From: an uncultured Clostridia bacterium
GTDB taxonomy: Bacteria; Bacillota; Clostridia; Oscillospirales; Ruminococcaceae
Reading direction: 5' to 3'
DNA length: 46,419 nucleotides
NCBI GenBank assembly: GCA_947627205.1
Contig: CANQVE010000014.1
Coordinates: 1 to 46,419 of the forward strand
The first letter of the stretch is position 1; each line of letters begins with the position of its first letter. Positions 23,960-34,483 of the stretch are shown one piece after another. The position numbers and the translations under genes were made by a program. The notes beneath the pieces were generated by a model. That model saw nothing but the letters and a program-made list of their open reading frames with translations. It was not told the DNA's origin and ran no database searches.

Positions 23960-24851
23960 TGTTAGCTACCTCGTTAAAAAAGGAATTGTGTCGGTCTGGA
24001 AGAATTTCATAATGTCGTTCGCCAGCTTTTGCATACTGCTTGTAAGTTTATTGCAAGTGAGCATTACGGTGCTGTTTATGCTGAACATAAACATCATTAT
24101 GAAGAACATTGAGAACACGAACGAGATAACGATATTTGTCGAAAAGGGCGCAACAGAAGCGCAGAAAGACCACATAAAGAACGTTCTCGAAAGCGACAGC
24201 AACCTTACGGACATTGTATATAAATCCGCCGATGAAGCGCGAAAGAAATTTGAGGAGAGTATGGGCGAAGCCTCGGACCTGTTTGATTATCTTGAGGAAA
24301 ACCCTATGCCCGAAACGTTTCTTGCGAGGGTAAACGACCTTACAAAAATAAAGTATTCCGTGGAGAGCATAGCGAGCATAGACGGAGTAGAACAGGTAAA
24401 AGCGCCCTATGATTTCGCGGCTGCGCTCATAAATATAAGAAATACGTTTTCGATAATCATTATAGCTATACTTGTGACGCTTGTAGCCGTAAGCGTAGTT
24501 GTTGTGTCGAATACGATAAGAACGAGCGTTTTCGCGCGCCGCGAGGAAATTTCAATTATGAAATATGTCGGCGCGACAAATGGCTTTATAAAGCTCCCGT
24601 TCTTTGTGGAGGGTATGTTTATAGGCGTACTCGCGGGAGGCGCGGCGTTCGGGCTGACATGGTTCATTTATAATTCGGTATTTTCACTGTTCAGCGCGGA
24701 GAACTTTTCGCTCTGGCAGATGTTCGGATTTTTCAATCTCATTCCGTTTGAAAACATCATGTGGATAGTGCTGGGAGCAAACTGCCTTGCGGGAGCGCTG
24801 CTCGGCGCGGTAGGAACGGTAGTAAGTACGGGCAAGTATCTTAAAGTTTAA
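23946..24851 (+). CDS. ftsX: Cell division permease FtsX
   Basis: FtsX is the membrane partner of FtsE. The 301-residue protein has an N-terminal membrane helix near 20-45, an extracellular domain (about 50-165, with IFVEKGATEAQKDHIKNVL) that contacts the hydrolase partner, and three C-terminal helices, with ARREEISIMKYVGAT, the coupling loop motif of this family. It overlaps ftsE and is followed by an S41 peptidase, a frequent neighbour in Firmicutes. Confidence 0.95.
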   Translation: MKTSNVSYLVKKGIVSVWKNFIMSFASFCILLVSLLQVSITVLFMLNINIIMKNIENTNEITIFVEKGATEAQKDHIKNVLESDSNLTDIVYKSADEARKKFEESMGEASDLFDYLEENPMPETFLARVNDLTKIKYSVESIASIDGVEQVKAPYDFAAALINIRNTFSIIIIAILVTLVAVSVVVVSNTIRTSVFARREEISIMKYVGATNGFIKLPFFVEGMFIGVLAGGAAFGLTWFIYNSVFSLFSAENFSLWQMFGFFNLIPFENIMWIVLGANCLAGALLGAVGTVVSTGKYLKV

Positions 24852-24857
24852 AAGAAG

Positions 24858-24995
24858 AATTTTCTTACTTCTTACATCTGAAAGTAGGAAAATAATGTTT
24901 GGTTTGAGGTCTTATTTCTTACATCTCAAAGTATGAAAATAACGGTTAGGTTCAACTCTTACATCTTACCTCTAACCTCTTACATCTAAAAGCGA
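24858..24995 (-). repeat. Tandem heptad arrays between ftsX and the S41 peptidase gene
   Basis: Three blocks of the AGARGTW family fill this gap, read on the - strand. The longest (24956-24992) reads AGATGTA, AGAGGTT, AGAGGTA, AGATGTA, AGA. Two shorter blocks near 24860-24880 and 24910-24930 share AGATGTAAGAA. Between them a GAAAGTAKGAAAATAA phrase occurs twice. The array nearly reaches the ribosome site of the next gene. Confidence 0.75.
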
Positions 24996-25003
24996 GGACT
25001 ATT

Positions 25004-26203
25004 TTGAACAAAAAAATTTCACTTGGCGTGGCAATAAGCCTTATAGCTATAGGCTGCGCGATAACATTCGTTCTGACGTGGACTATATCTTTGAACGTCT
25101 ATAATTCAAAGATAAGCAGTGTTCAGAAATACGACGGAGCATACGATAAAATACGGCAAATGGACGCGGTAATACGCAGCAACTATATCGGAGAGATAGA
25201 CGAAGAAGCCGTTAAAAACGGCATACTAAGCGGATATGTAAACTCCATAGGCGACGGGAATGCGGCCTATATGACGCCGACAGAATACTACCGCAAACAG
25301 CAGATAGAGAGCGGCGTTGTTACGGGCGCGGGCTTTGAGGCATACGAGGACGGCTCTGGCTATCTCGTGGTTTCATCTGTCTATAAGAACAGCTCCGCGG
25401 ACAAAAACGGTCTTATGACGGGCGACGTTATAACCGAGATAGACGGCAGAAGCGTTACGCAGATGGAACCCGGAGCGGCTCTCGAAAAGATTTCGGGCGA
25501 GATAGGCACGCAGATAACGATTGGCTATCTCCGCGACAGCGAAAGCTACACCGTAAATCTTATTCGCCAGCAGACGGAAATTGAATCCGTTACGGAAGAA
25601 ATGCTTGAAAACAAGGTCGGTTATATCCGCATAAGTTCGTTCAATCAGAAAACCGCCGAGCAGTTTTCGCGTTCTTTGAACACCGTCCTTTCAAATAAAG
25701 CGACTGCCCTTATAATCGACATAAGGCAGAACAAAGGCGAGGTGTTCTCGGTCGTAAAGCCTATGCTCAACCGTATTCTGCCCGCGGCAGTTGCGGCAAG
25801 CGCGGAGTATAAAAACAACGTCATAAAACCGCTTATTGAAACGGATTCGGAGCAGCAGCTCGATATCCCGATAGCCGTGCTTTTGGATTCGGGGACTTCT
25901 TCCGCGGCGGAGCTGTTCGCCGTTGCGCTTAAAGACGAGGGCAACGCGACACTTGTCGGTACAAGGACAAGCGGAAAAGCAACGGTCGTTACTACCTACG
26001 AATTCCCCGACGGAGCGGCGCTCTCCATTTCGACCGCAAAGGTCATTCCCTCAAAGTCCGACTCATACGATAAAACGGGAATAAACCCCGATTATGTCGT
26101 AGAGCTTCCCGCGGGAATGTATGTCGATTATGTGGAGCACGAGGCTGACACCCAGCTTATAAAGGCGCTTGAGGTCATTTCAGCAGGAAACAGCGCAAAT
26201 TAA
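25004..26203 (+). CDS. S41 family C-terminal processing peptidase
   Basis: A secreted or membrane-anchored protease with a single N-terminal helix (about 5-30), a PDZ domain (about 105-185, GLMTGDVITEIDGRSV) and the S41 catalytic core. GTSSAAELFA carries the nucleophile Ser and TSGKATVVT the general-base Lys. It starts at TTG 25004 behind GCGAGGAC. CtpA/CtpB-like enzymes trim cell-wall enzymes or signalling proteins. The place after ftsEX suggests a role in division or wall hydrolase control. At 399 residues the length is typical. Confidence 0.9.
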   Translation: MNKKISLGVAISLIAIGCAITFVLTWTISLNVYNSKISSVQKYDGAYDKIRQMDAVIRSNYIGEIDEEAVKNGILSGYVNSIGDGNAAYMTPTEYYRKQQIESGVVTGAGFEAYEDGSGYLVVSSVYKNSSADKNGLMTGDVITEIDGRSVTQMEPGAALEKISGEIGTQITIGYLRDSESYTVNLIRQQTEIESVTEEMLENKVGYIRISSFNQKTAEQFSRSLNTVLSNKATALIIDIRQNKGEVFSVVKPMLNRILPAAVAASAEYKNNVIKPLIETDSEQQLDIPIAVLLDSGTSSAAELFAVALKDEGNATLVGTRTSGKATVVTTYEFPDGAALSISTAKVIPSKSDSYDKTGINPDYVVELPAGMYVDYVEHEADTQLIKALEVISAGNSAN

Positions 26204-26261
26204 ACATGAAAGTTTCTGCGCTTTTGCGCGATAATTAAAAACAAACATCAGGAGGATAATT

Positions 26262-26750
26262 ATGAACAAACCTATCACAGTATTGACGAGAAAGGGAGAA
26301 GAAAAGCTGAAAGCGGAGCTTAACGAGCTTCGCTCGGTACGCCGCCGCGAGGTAGCGGAAAAGATAAAAGTTGCGCTTTCATTCGGCGACCTTTCGGAAA
26401 ACAGCGAGTATGACGAAGCCAAAAACGAACAGGGCATTATCGAGTCGAGAATTGCCGAAATTGAAGCAACGCTTGCTCATGCGCAGGTCATTGATGATGA
26501 TGATATTTCAACCGAGAAAGTCGGCATAGGAACGACCGTTAAAATTCTCGATATTGAAATGAATCAAGAAATGGAATTTAAAATAATCGGCACAAAAGAA
26601 GCCGATATAAACAACGGCAAAATGTCCGACGAAAGCCCCATAGGCGCGGCGATCATGGGCAAAAAAGTCGGCGACGTGGTAGACGTAGAGGCGCCCGTCG
26701 GAGTAATTCAGTTTAAGGTTCTGGAAATAAGAAAAGAAGACGAGGAATAA
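26262..26750 (+). CDS. greA: Transcription elongation factor GreA
   Basis: GreA rescues backtracked RNA polymerase by stimulating transcript cleavage. The 162-residue protein has an N-terminal coiled coil (about 10-75) whose tip carries the acidic pair in [14 protein letters not shown], and a C-terminal FKBP-like domain ([18 protein letters not shown]). CAGGAGGA precedes the ATG. It is followed within six bases by lysS, the usual Firmicutes greA-lysS pair. Confidence 0.96.
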   Translation: MNKPITVLTRKGEEKLKAELNELRSVRRREVAEKIKVALSFGDLSENSEYDEAKNEQGIIESRIAEIEATLAHAQVIDDDDISTEKVGIGTTVKILDIEMNQEMEFKIIGTKEADINNGKMSDESPIGAAIMGKKVGDVVDVEAPVGVIQFKVLEIRKEDEE

Positions 26751-26756
26751 TCATAA

Positions 26757-28271
26757 ATGACGGAAAATAACAACGAAGAAGCAGTTACGGAAATAACGCA
26801 GGAGGAGCTTGACGAACAGCACAGAGTGCGCCTCGAAAAGCTCGCCGCGCTTAAAGAAGCGGGAAACGATCCTTATACTATCACGCAGTATCCCGTTGAC
26901 ATTCACAACAGCGAGATAAGAGCGCGCTTTGAAGAGCTTGAAAACAAGGACGTCTGCATCGCGGGACGCATGATGACTCGCAGAAACATGGGAAAGGCGA
27001 GCTTTATCGACATTCGCGACAGCTCCGACAGAATGCAGGTCTATGTCAGAATAGACAACGTTGGCGAGGAAACATTCAAGGCTTTTAAAAAGTGGGACTT
27101 GGGCGATATTGTCGGAATTAAGGGCTTTGTCTTTAAGACAAAAATGGGAGAAATTTCCGTTCATGCGAGCGAGATAGTTCTTCTTTCAAAGTCGCTCCTG
27201 CCTCTGCCCGAAAAGTGGCACGGCTTAAAGGACAAGGAAGAGCGATATAGAAAGCGTTATCTTGACCTTATCGCAAATCCCGAAGTAAAGGACGTTTTCG
27301 TAAAGCGCTCGAAGATACTTTCGGAAATAAGAAAATTCCTCGACGGTCACGGATATGTCGAGGTAGATACGCCTGTGCTTTTGCCTATAGAGATAGGCGC
27401 TTCTGCAAGACCGTTCAAGACGCATCACAACGCGCTCGACATTGATATGTACCTTAGAATTGAAACGGAGCTGTATCTCAAAAGGCTTATTGTCGGCGGA
27501 TTTGACAAGGTTTATGAAGTTGGCAGGATTTTCAGAAACGAGGGCATGGACGCTACTCATAATCCCGAATTTACGTCAATTGAAATGTATCAGGCGTACA
27601 TCAACTATTTTGAGATGATGGATCTTATTGAGGAATTGTACAGGACGGTCACCCTCAATGTCTGCGGCACCGATACGGTTGAATATCAAGGACAGCAGAT
27701 AGCCGTAGGAAAGCCCTGGGAGCGCCTTACCATGATAGACGCGGTAAAGAAGTACGCGGGCGTTGATTATAACGCATGGGAAACCGACGAGCAGGCGAGA
27801 GCCTGCGCAAAGGAAAAGGGCGTTGAGGACGGCGTAAATGCAAATTCGACAAAGGGCGATGTGCTTATAGCGTTCTTTGAGAATTTTGTAGAGGACAAGC
27901 TGATACAGCCGACGATAATCTACGATTATCCCGTTGAGAATTCACCGCTTGCAAAGCGCAAGACGGACGATCCCGCGTTTACTCAGCGTTTTGAGTATTT
28001 CATAAACGGAACGGAATTCGGAAATGCGTTCTCCGAGCTTAACGATCCTATCGATCAGAAAGAGCGTTTTGTAAAGCAGGTAGCCGCAAAGCGCGCGCAG
28101 GGAGGAAACGACGCGCAAGTCGACGACGATTTCATAACCGCGCTCGAATACGGACTTCCCCCAACGGGCGGTCTGGGATTTGGATTTGACAGGCTTGTAA
28201 TGCTGCTGACAAATTCCGCAAGCATTAGAGATGTTCTGCTGTTTCCGACAATGAGACCGATAAATGATTGA
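26757..28271 (+). CDS. lysS: Lysyl-tRNA synthetase, class II
   Basis: LysRS charges tRNA-Lys. The 504-residue protein has an N-terminal OB-fold (about 60-150), motif 2 with FRNEGMDATHNPEF near 262-275, and motif 3 GLGFGFDRLVMLL near 472-484. Class II, not the class I archaeal type. It is co-transcribed with greA. The stop overlaps the TTG of the frame of the ATP-pyrophosphatase gene. Confidence 0.97.
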   Translation: MTENNNEEAVTEITQEELDEQHRVRLEKLAALKEAGNDPYTITQYPVDIHNSEIRARFEELENKDVCIAGRMMTRRNMGKASFIDIRDSSDRMQVYVRIDNVGEETFKAFKKWDLGDIVGIKGFVFKTKMGEISVHASEIVLLSKSLLPLPEKWHGLKDKEERYRKRYLDLIANPEVKDVFVKRSKILSEIRKFLDGHGYVEVDTPVLLPIEIGASARPFKTHHNALDIDMYLRIETELYLKRLIVGGFDKVYEVGRIFRNEGMDATHNPEFTSIEMYQAYINYFEMMDLIEELYRTVTLNVCGTDTVEYQGQQIAVGKPWERLTMIDAVKKYAGVDYNAWETDEQARACAKEKGVEDGVNANSTKGDVLIAFFENFVEDKLIQPTIIYDYPVENSPLAKRKTDDPAFTQRFEYFINGTEFGNAFSELNDPIDQKERFVKQVAAKRAQGGNDAQVDDDFITALEYGLPPTGGLGFGFDRLVMLLTNSASIRDVLLFPTMRPIND

Positions 28272-28315
28272 GGATAAAGCGAAAATCGTTTGAATTTAAC
28301 CGAGGGAGTGATTAT

Positions 28316-28957
28316 ATAAAGTTTGCCATTTCATACAGTTGCGGAAAGGATAGCACTTTGGCGCTCCACAAGATGTTGGAACAAGGACATGAACCCGTGT
28401 GTCTGGTCGTTATGGTAAATGAGGAAGTAGGACGTTCCTATTTTCACGGCGCTGACAGCACAATGTTAGAGCGTTATGCAAAAGCTCTGGGACTTCCTAT
28501 GATAGCCTGCCCGGCGAATGGGGAAACCTATCGGACAGCATTTGAAACAGGTTTGTCGAAGTCAAAAGCAATGGGCGCTGAAGCGGTCTGTTTTGGCGAT
28601 ATTGATATTGAACAAAACCGCAAATGGGAGGAAGACCGCTGTAAAGCTGTCGGATTGTTTCCTTGTTTTCCGTTATGGCAGAAGGCGCGGGAAGATATTG
28701 TTTATGACCTTATTCGGCTCGGCTATAAATGCCTGATTAAAAGCGTTAATCGGAGCGTTTTGCCTATGGAACTCTTGGGAACATTTGTTGATGAAACGTC
28801 AATTTCAGTTATGAAATCGGCGGGTATTGATATATGTGGAGAGAATGGAGAATACCACACCCTTGCTGTTGATGGACCGATTTTTCGGAAACCTTTGGAA
28901 TTTCAAATCGGTGATAACATCGAATTGGGAGATTATGCGATAGCAGATATTAAATAA
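28316..28957 (+). CDS. Diphthine-ammonia ligase-like ATP-pyrophosphatase, possible ATA start
   Basis: The product belongs to the PP-loop ATP-pyrophosphatase family (MJ0570/Dph6-like). SYSCGKDSTLALHKM at the N-terminus is the PP-loop (SGGKDS type), and GEYHTLAVDGPIF near the end is the conserved C-terminal motif. In bacteria the role is unknown; diphthamide is absent. The family normally begins M-K-F-A-I-S-x-S. Here that Met codon is ATA (28316-28318), seven bases after GAGGGAG. In-frame alternatives are only TTG 28268, inside lysS and without a ribosome site. So the start is ATA, or the gene is expressed from a read-in TTG. Confidence 0.75.
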   Translation: MKFAISYSCGKDSTLALHKMLEQGHEPVCLVVMVNEEVGRSYFHGADSTMLERYAKALGLPMIACPANGETYRTAFETGLSKSKAMGAEAVCFGDIDIEQNRKWEEDRCKAVGLFPCFPLWQKAREDIVYDLIRLGYKCLIKSVNRSVLPMELLGTFVDETSISVMKSAGIDICGENGEYHTLAVDGPIFRKPLEFQIGDNIELGDYAIADIK

Positions 28958-29166
28958 TAAAGAAAGAACAACACAAAAGCAGCGAGAAAATTAACGGGTG
29001 CCTTAGCTCCTTGAAAGAGAAATTGAACTTTTTCGCGGCGGCTGACAGGAAAAGAATTGAGTTACTAAAAGAGGTAAGAGTTTTGGTGGAAAAGTTGTTT
29101 GCTGTGTGAAACAACTTTTCCATTTCAATTTTGTATATTGTCAACATACAACGGGAGAGAAAAGAA

Positions 29167-29580
29167 ATGTGGTTCATTCTTGCACTACTGTCCGCGGTAT
29201 TCGCGGCGCTTACTTCCATATTGGCAAAGATAGGAATAGAGGGCGTAAATTCAAACCTTGCAACTGCAATAAGGACAATGGTGGTAGTAGTCTTAGCGTG
29301 GGGAATGGTTTTCCTGACCGATGCGCAGGGCGGTATTACGAGCATAAGCAAAAAGAGCTGGATATTCCTTATATTGTCGGGCTTGGCTACGGGTATTTCG
29401 TGGCTGTGTTATTATAAAGCACTACAGGTCGGCGAGGCGTCGAAGGTCGTGCCTGTTGATAAAATGAGCGTGGTAATTACGATAATTCTTGCGTTCATTT
29501 TCCTGCATGAAAAAGTTACCGTAAAATCAGTTATAGGCTGTATACTTATCGGCGCGGGAACGATTATTATGGTCATTTGA
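29167..29580 (+). CDS. Small single-domain EamA/DMT transporter
   Basis: A 137-residue membrane protein with about five helices that forms one EamA half, as in small DMT proteins that work as dimers. ATG 29167 follows GGGAGAGAAAAGAA; the longer frame from 29131 has no site. Recognisable segments: LTSILAKIGIEGVNSN, GLATGISWLCYYKALQ, GEASKVVPVDK and FLHEKVT. This compact form is common in gut Firmicutes and is not a truncation. The substrate is unknown. Confidence 0.85.
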   Translation: MWFILALLSAVFAALTSILAKIGIEGVNSNLATAIRTMVVVVLAWGMVFLTDAQGGITSISKKSWIFLILSGLATGISWLCYYKALQVGEASKVVPVDKMSVVITIILAFIFLHEKVTVKSVIGCILIGAGTIIMVI

Positions 29581-29755
29581 CAGTGTACAGTAAACAGCGA
29601 ATGTGTCCGCTTCGCGGACGATATTAGATTGTTATGAAGTTTGAAGGTTTTTGAGTGCCTATTGTCCAAAAACAATCAGAATATTATCCGCCGCAAGGCG
29701 GATACTTTCGCTGTTTACTATACACTGTACATTGTCAACTGTCTACGCAACCGTC
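29581..29755. repeat. Inverted pair of ACAGTNN heptad arrays
   Basis: The left arm (about 29579-29625) reads TTGACAGTGTACAGTAAACA, then GCGAATGTGTCCGC. The right arm (about 29694-29748) on the other strand reads ACAGTTG, ACAATGT, ACAGTGT, ATAGTAA, ACAGCGA, then AGTATCCGC. The arms thus mirror each other over about 45 bases around an AT-rich centre, with CCGC hairpins at the inner edges. It lies between two convergent-or-neutral neighbours and contains no gene. It resembles a MITE-like or foldback element built of heptamers. Confidence 0.75.
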
Positions 29756-29777
29756 AGTTGACAAATTTCCGCGTGCG

Positions 29778-29812
29778 AATGGTTGACTCGCAACCATTGT
29801 TTTTGCTATGAT
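29778..29812 (+). promoter_or_regulatory. Promoter and operator of the XRE regulator gene
   Basis: TTGACT (29783-29788), 18 bases, TATGAT (29807-29812). A perfect dyad, AATGGTTG-N5-CAACCATT (29778-29798), covers the -35 box, suggesting self-repression. Confidence 0.65.
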
Positions 29813-29843
29813 GATAATATCAAAAACAAAGGAGGTCTTGCTT

Positions 29844-30473
29844 ATGAATATAGCAGACAGAATACAATTTCTTAGAAAATCCAAAGGAGTATCGCAGGAA
29901 GAGCTTGCGGAAAAGATCGGCGTTTCCCGACAGGCAGTTTCTAAATGGGAAAGTGAACAAAGCACCCCCGAATTAGAAAACATTATTATAATGAGTGACT
30001 TTTTCGGGGTAACGACAGACTATATCCTAAAGGGGATCGAGACGGAGCCGAAAGATAATAAAGAACAACAAGGCAGAAAACTTGCAGGCAATATTCTTTA
30101 TATCGTTTCAACAGCAATTGTTTTCATAGGACTTTTTTGTGCTTTCTGCGGATACGGATATGCAGAACATTCATTGATGGCTGTTTGGGGTTCTATGATC
30201 ATTCAGGCGGTCGGTATAGTCTGTTATGGTATCGGGAAAGTATTGTCGTCAAAAAAAGCTCCGTTTTGCGTTGATTTGCTGAATATAGCAGGCGTCGCCT
30301 TTATGCCTGTTTCTATGATCACGGGATATATTTCAGAGCGTATATTACACTATGGAGGAATTACTCCTTATCCGAGCGATATTATCCATTTATTGATATT
30401 CGGCGTAGTGTTTGCCGCGCTCATAATTATGAGTTGTATTTTTTTAAAAAAGCAAAGGAATTCATCACGCTGA
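29844..30473 (+). CDS. XRE-family regulator with C-terminal membrane segments
   Basis: ATG 29844 follows AAAGGAGG; the longer frame from 29808 lies over the promoter. The 209-residue protein opens with an HTH_3 domain (residues 5-60: LRKSKGVSQEELAEKIGVSR then QAVSKWESEQSTPELE), followed by about four hydrophobic helices between residues 80 and 200. This membrane-attached Cro/CI-type layout is common in Firmicutes. No obvious target operon is adjacent. The dyad over its own promoter suggests autoregulation. Confidence 0.88.
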   Translation: MNIADRIQFLRKSKGVSQEELAEKIGVSRQAVSKWESEQSTPELENIIIMSDFFGVTTDYILKGIETEPKDNKEQQGRKLAGNILYIVSTAIVFIGLFCAFCGYGYAEHSLMAVWGSMIIQAVGIVCYGIGKVLSSKKAPFCVDLLNIAGVAFMPVSMITGYISERILHYGGITPYPSDIIHLLIFGVVFAALIIMSCIFLKKQRNSSR

Positions 30474-30752
30474 CAGCTTTCAATTATTCAAGCTGACGTT
30501 TGGATACCGCTCGTCCCGACCTTTATTTGTCATCAAAAAGCGCGCGTCTTTTCGGCAGCATTTTACCTCTTGAAGATACGAAAAAGTTTCCAATAAGAAC
30601 AGATCCTGAGAAAAATTGTCAAAAACCCACAGAAAATTCCGAAATAAACTGCAAAATATTTTAATTTCTGCATAAAAAGAAGTTTACAAAAAGTTTAAAT
30701 TTAAGTGTTAGTATAATTACAAGTAAAAATATCAGCATTTAAGGTGATAACT
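30474..30752. other. Gap between XRE and patatin genes
   Basis: About 280 bases without a gene. A -10-like TATAAT lies near 30712-30717 with a poor -35 (TTTACA 23 bases before). No stable hairpin or repeat is evident. Confidence 0.5.
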
Positions 30753-31613
30753 ATGAAAACAGGACTTATTCTCGAGGGCGGCGCTGTTCGCGGAATATTT
30801 ACGGCGGGCGTTCTTGACAGACTTATGGAAGGCGGAGTTTATTTTCCGTATGTTATAGGCGTTTCGGCGGGCGGCGGAAACGCAATGAGCTATGTTTCAA
30901 GGCAGAACGGACGCACAAAGGATATGCTAAACGTTCCGCGTTCGGAGTCTTATTACGGCTTCAGGCAGTTTTTGGGAACAGGCAAGATAATAAACCTTGA
31001 CAAAATGGTCTACGAATACCCGTTCAAGCAGTTCCCGTTCGATTTCGATACATATTTCCACAGCGGAATTGAGACCGAATACGTCTGCACCTGCTGTGAA
31101 ACGGGAGAAGCGGAATACTTTTCCGAAAAGCGCGACGCAGACCGCCTTTTAAAGATAACAAAGGCTACCTGCTCTGTTCCTATGCTGTGCGATCCTGTTG
31201 AAATTGACGGAAAGCATTATCTTGACGGAAGCATTGCGGATTCGATACCGCTTGAACATGCGCTTGAAATGGGCTGTGACAAGCTCGTTGTTGTACTGAC
31301 AAAGCCGAGCAGCGACACACCTCCGACCGATTACAAGAAATTCCATGCGGTAATTCACGGCATGTACAAGCGCTATCCGAAGTTTGAAGAGGCTTGTATG
31401 ACGCGCGTTGAGCGTTACATAGAGAATGTAAAGCTGATGAACAAGCTCGAAGAAGAGGGAAAGATATTTGTTTTCAGACCATCGCTCCCCGCTATCTCAA
31501 AGTTTGAAAAGGACAGCGAAAAGATCGGCGAATCTTACAACGACGGCTATATGCAGGCAGAAAGCAAAATAGACGAGCTTTTGGACTGGATAGACGTGAA
31601 GCTGGTAAGCTGA
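30753..31613 (+). CDS. Patatin-like phospholipase
   Basis: A YjjU-type lipid acyl hydrolase of 286 residues. LEGGAVRG near 7-14 is the oxyanion hole, GVSAGG near 36-41 holds the nucleophile Ser (GxSxG), and YLDGSIADSIP near 152 the catalytic Asp of the Ser-Asp dyad. ATG 30753 is chosen over GTG 30744 because AAGGTGAT then serves as ribosome site. It has no signal peptide, so it acts in the cytosol or at the inner membrane. It is transcribed alone. Confidence 0.92.
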   Translation: MKTGLILEGGAVRGIFTAGVLDRLMEGGVYFPYVIGVSAGGGNAMSYVSRQNGRTKDMLNVPRSESYYGFRQFLGTGKIINLDKMVYEYPFKQFPFDFDTYFHSGIETEYVCTCCETGEAEYFSEKRDADRLLKITKATCSVPMLCDPVEIDGKHYLDGSIADSIPLEHALEMGCDKLVVVLTKPSSDTPPTDYKKFHAVIHGMYKRYPKFEEACMTRVERYIENVKLMNKLEEEGKIFVFRPSLPAISKFEKDSEKIGESYNDGYMQAESKIDELLDWIDVKLVS

Positions 31614-31630
31614 TAATAATAAAATGGGGC

Positions 31631-33535
<1,905 letters not shown>

Positions 33536-33541
33536 ACTTAT

Positions 33542-33570
33542 ATTATACACGAAACAAAAAAATTTTGCAA
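33542..33570 (-). promoter_or_regulatory. Promoter of guaB
   Basis: On the - strand TTGCAA (33570-33565), 17 bases, TATAAT (33547-33542). The start near 33535 gives the long leader described separately. Confidence 0.75.
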
Positions 33571-33675
33571 GCATAATTAAAAAGAAAAATAGACAAATAT
33601 CTTCAATTTTTTCTTTTCTGTTTGGAACATTTTAACGCACTTGTACAAAAAATGCTAAAAAACATCTTTTTTCAC

Positions 33676-33704
33676 TTGACTTAAAGGGCTGTTTATTATA
33701 AAAT
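33676..33704 (+). promoter_or_regulatory. Promoter of rpe and the Rnf-like triad
   Basis: TTGACT (33676-33681), 17 bases, TAAAAT (33699-33704). The leader of about 115 bases is AT-rich without a clear hairpin. Confidence 0.65.
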
Positions 33705-33824
33705 ATATTTGTATGGTGTAATTTACTATAAGTGGGAGTATAATTTTAATTTAAAATTTGTATTCAGACTGTATAAATAGAGAAGATTATGAATGTTGAT
33801 AAAAACCGAAAGGAATGATAATTT

Positions 33825-34481
33825 ATCAAAAAGACGATAATTTCCGCGTCGCTTCTTGCGTGTGATTTTGCGAGCCTTGCATACGAAAGCGAACGCTGTG
33901 CAAAAGCGGGAGTAGATTGGATACATTTCGACGTTATGGACGGGCATTTTGTAGAGCAGATAACCTACGGTTCGCCTGTCCTCAGATCAATAGACAAGGT
34001 TACGGACAAGTTTATGGATGTTCATCTCATGGTGGACAACCCCGAAAGGCAGATACCGCTTTTCGCGCGTTCGGGCGCGGATCTTATAGACGTACATATC
34101 GAAAGCAGTAAAGATGTTTTCGGGTGTCTGGAAGAAATACGCGCGTTCGGGCTTAAATCGGCGGTCGCTGTAAAGCCGAACACTCCCATAGAAGAAGCAT
34201 ATAAATATCTTCCGCTTTGCGATATGGTGCTTGTTATGACGGTAGAACCCGGCTACGGCGGGCAGAGCTTTATGACAGAAATGATGACAAAAGTAAGAAA
34301 GCTCCGCGATTATGCCGACAAAAACGGCTTTGCCGACCTCGACATACAGGTAGACGGGGGAGTGAATACCCGCACGGCAAAGCTCGCGCGCAATGCGGGA
34401 GCAAATGTTCTTGTCGCGGGAACGGGACTTTTCGGCGCCGCTGATATGAACGCCGTATGCTCCGCTCTGAAAGGAATTTAA
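33825..34481 (+). CDS. rpe: Ribulose-phosphate 3-epimerase, possible ATC start
   Basis: Rpe interconverts ribulose-5-phosphate and xylulose-5-phosphate in the pentose phosphate pathway. The frame runs from KKTIISASLLACDFASL through WIHFDVMDGHFVE, MDVHLMVDNP, VEPGYGGQSF and QVDGGVNTRTA, so all metal and catalytic residues are there and length is near 218. No ATG, GTG or TTG lies in frame before residue 37; an in-frame TAA (33819-33821) is followed directly by TTT ATC AAA AAG. AAAGGA (33809-33814) is 10 bases before ATC 33825, which I take as the start. ATG 33936 would remove the conserved first strands. A frameshift from ATG 33815 is the alternative. It ends two bases before the RnfD-like gene. 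Confidence 0.85.
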   Translation: MKKTIISASLLACDFASLAYESERCAKAGVDWIHFDVMDGHFVEQITYGSPVLRSIDKVTDKFMDVHLMVDNPERQIPLFARSGADLIDVHIESSKDVFGCLEEIRAFGLKSAVAVKPNTPIEEAYKYLPLCDMVLVMTVEPGYGGQSFMTEMMTKVRKLRDYADKNGFADLDIQVDGGVNTRTAKLARNAGANVLVAGTGLFGAADMNAVCSALKGI

Positions 34482-34483
34482 CT

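Noticed and set aside
24858-24995. CRISPR-like array in the ftsX to S41 gap
   Set aside because: The repeats are 7 bases, degenerate and contiguous, with no regular spacers and no cas genes.
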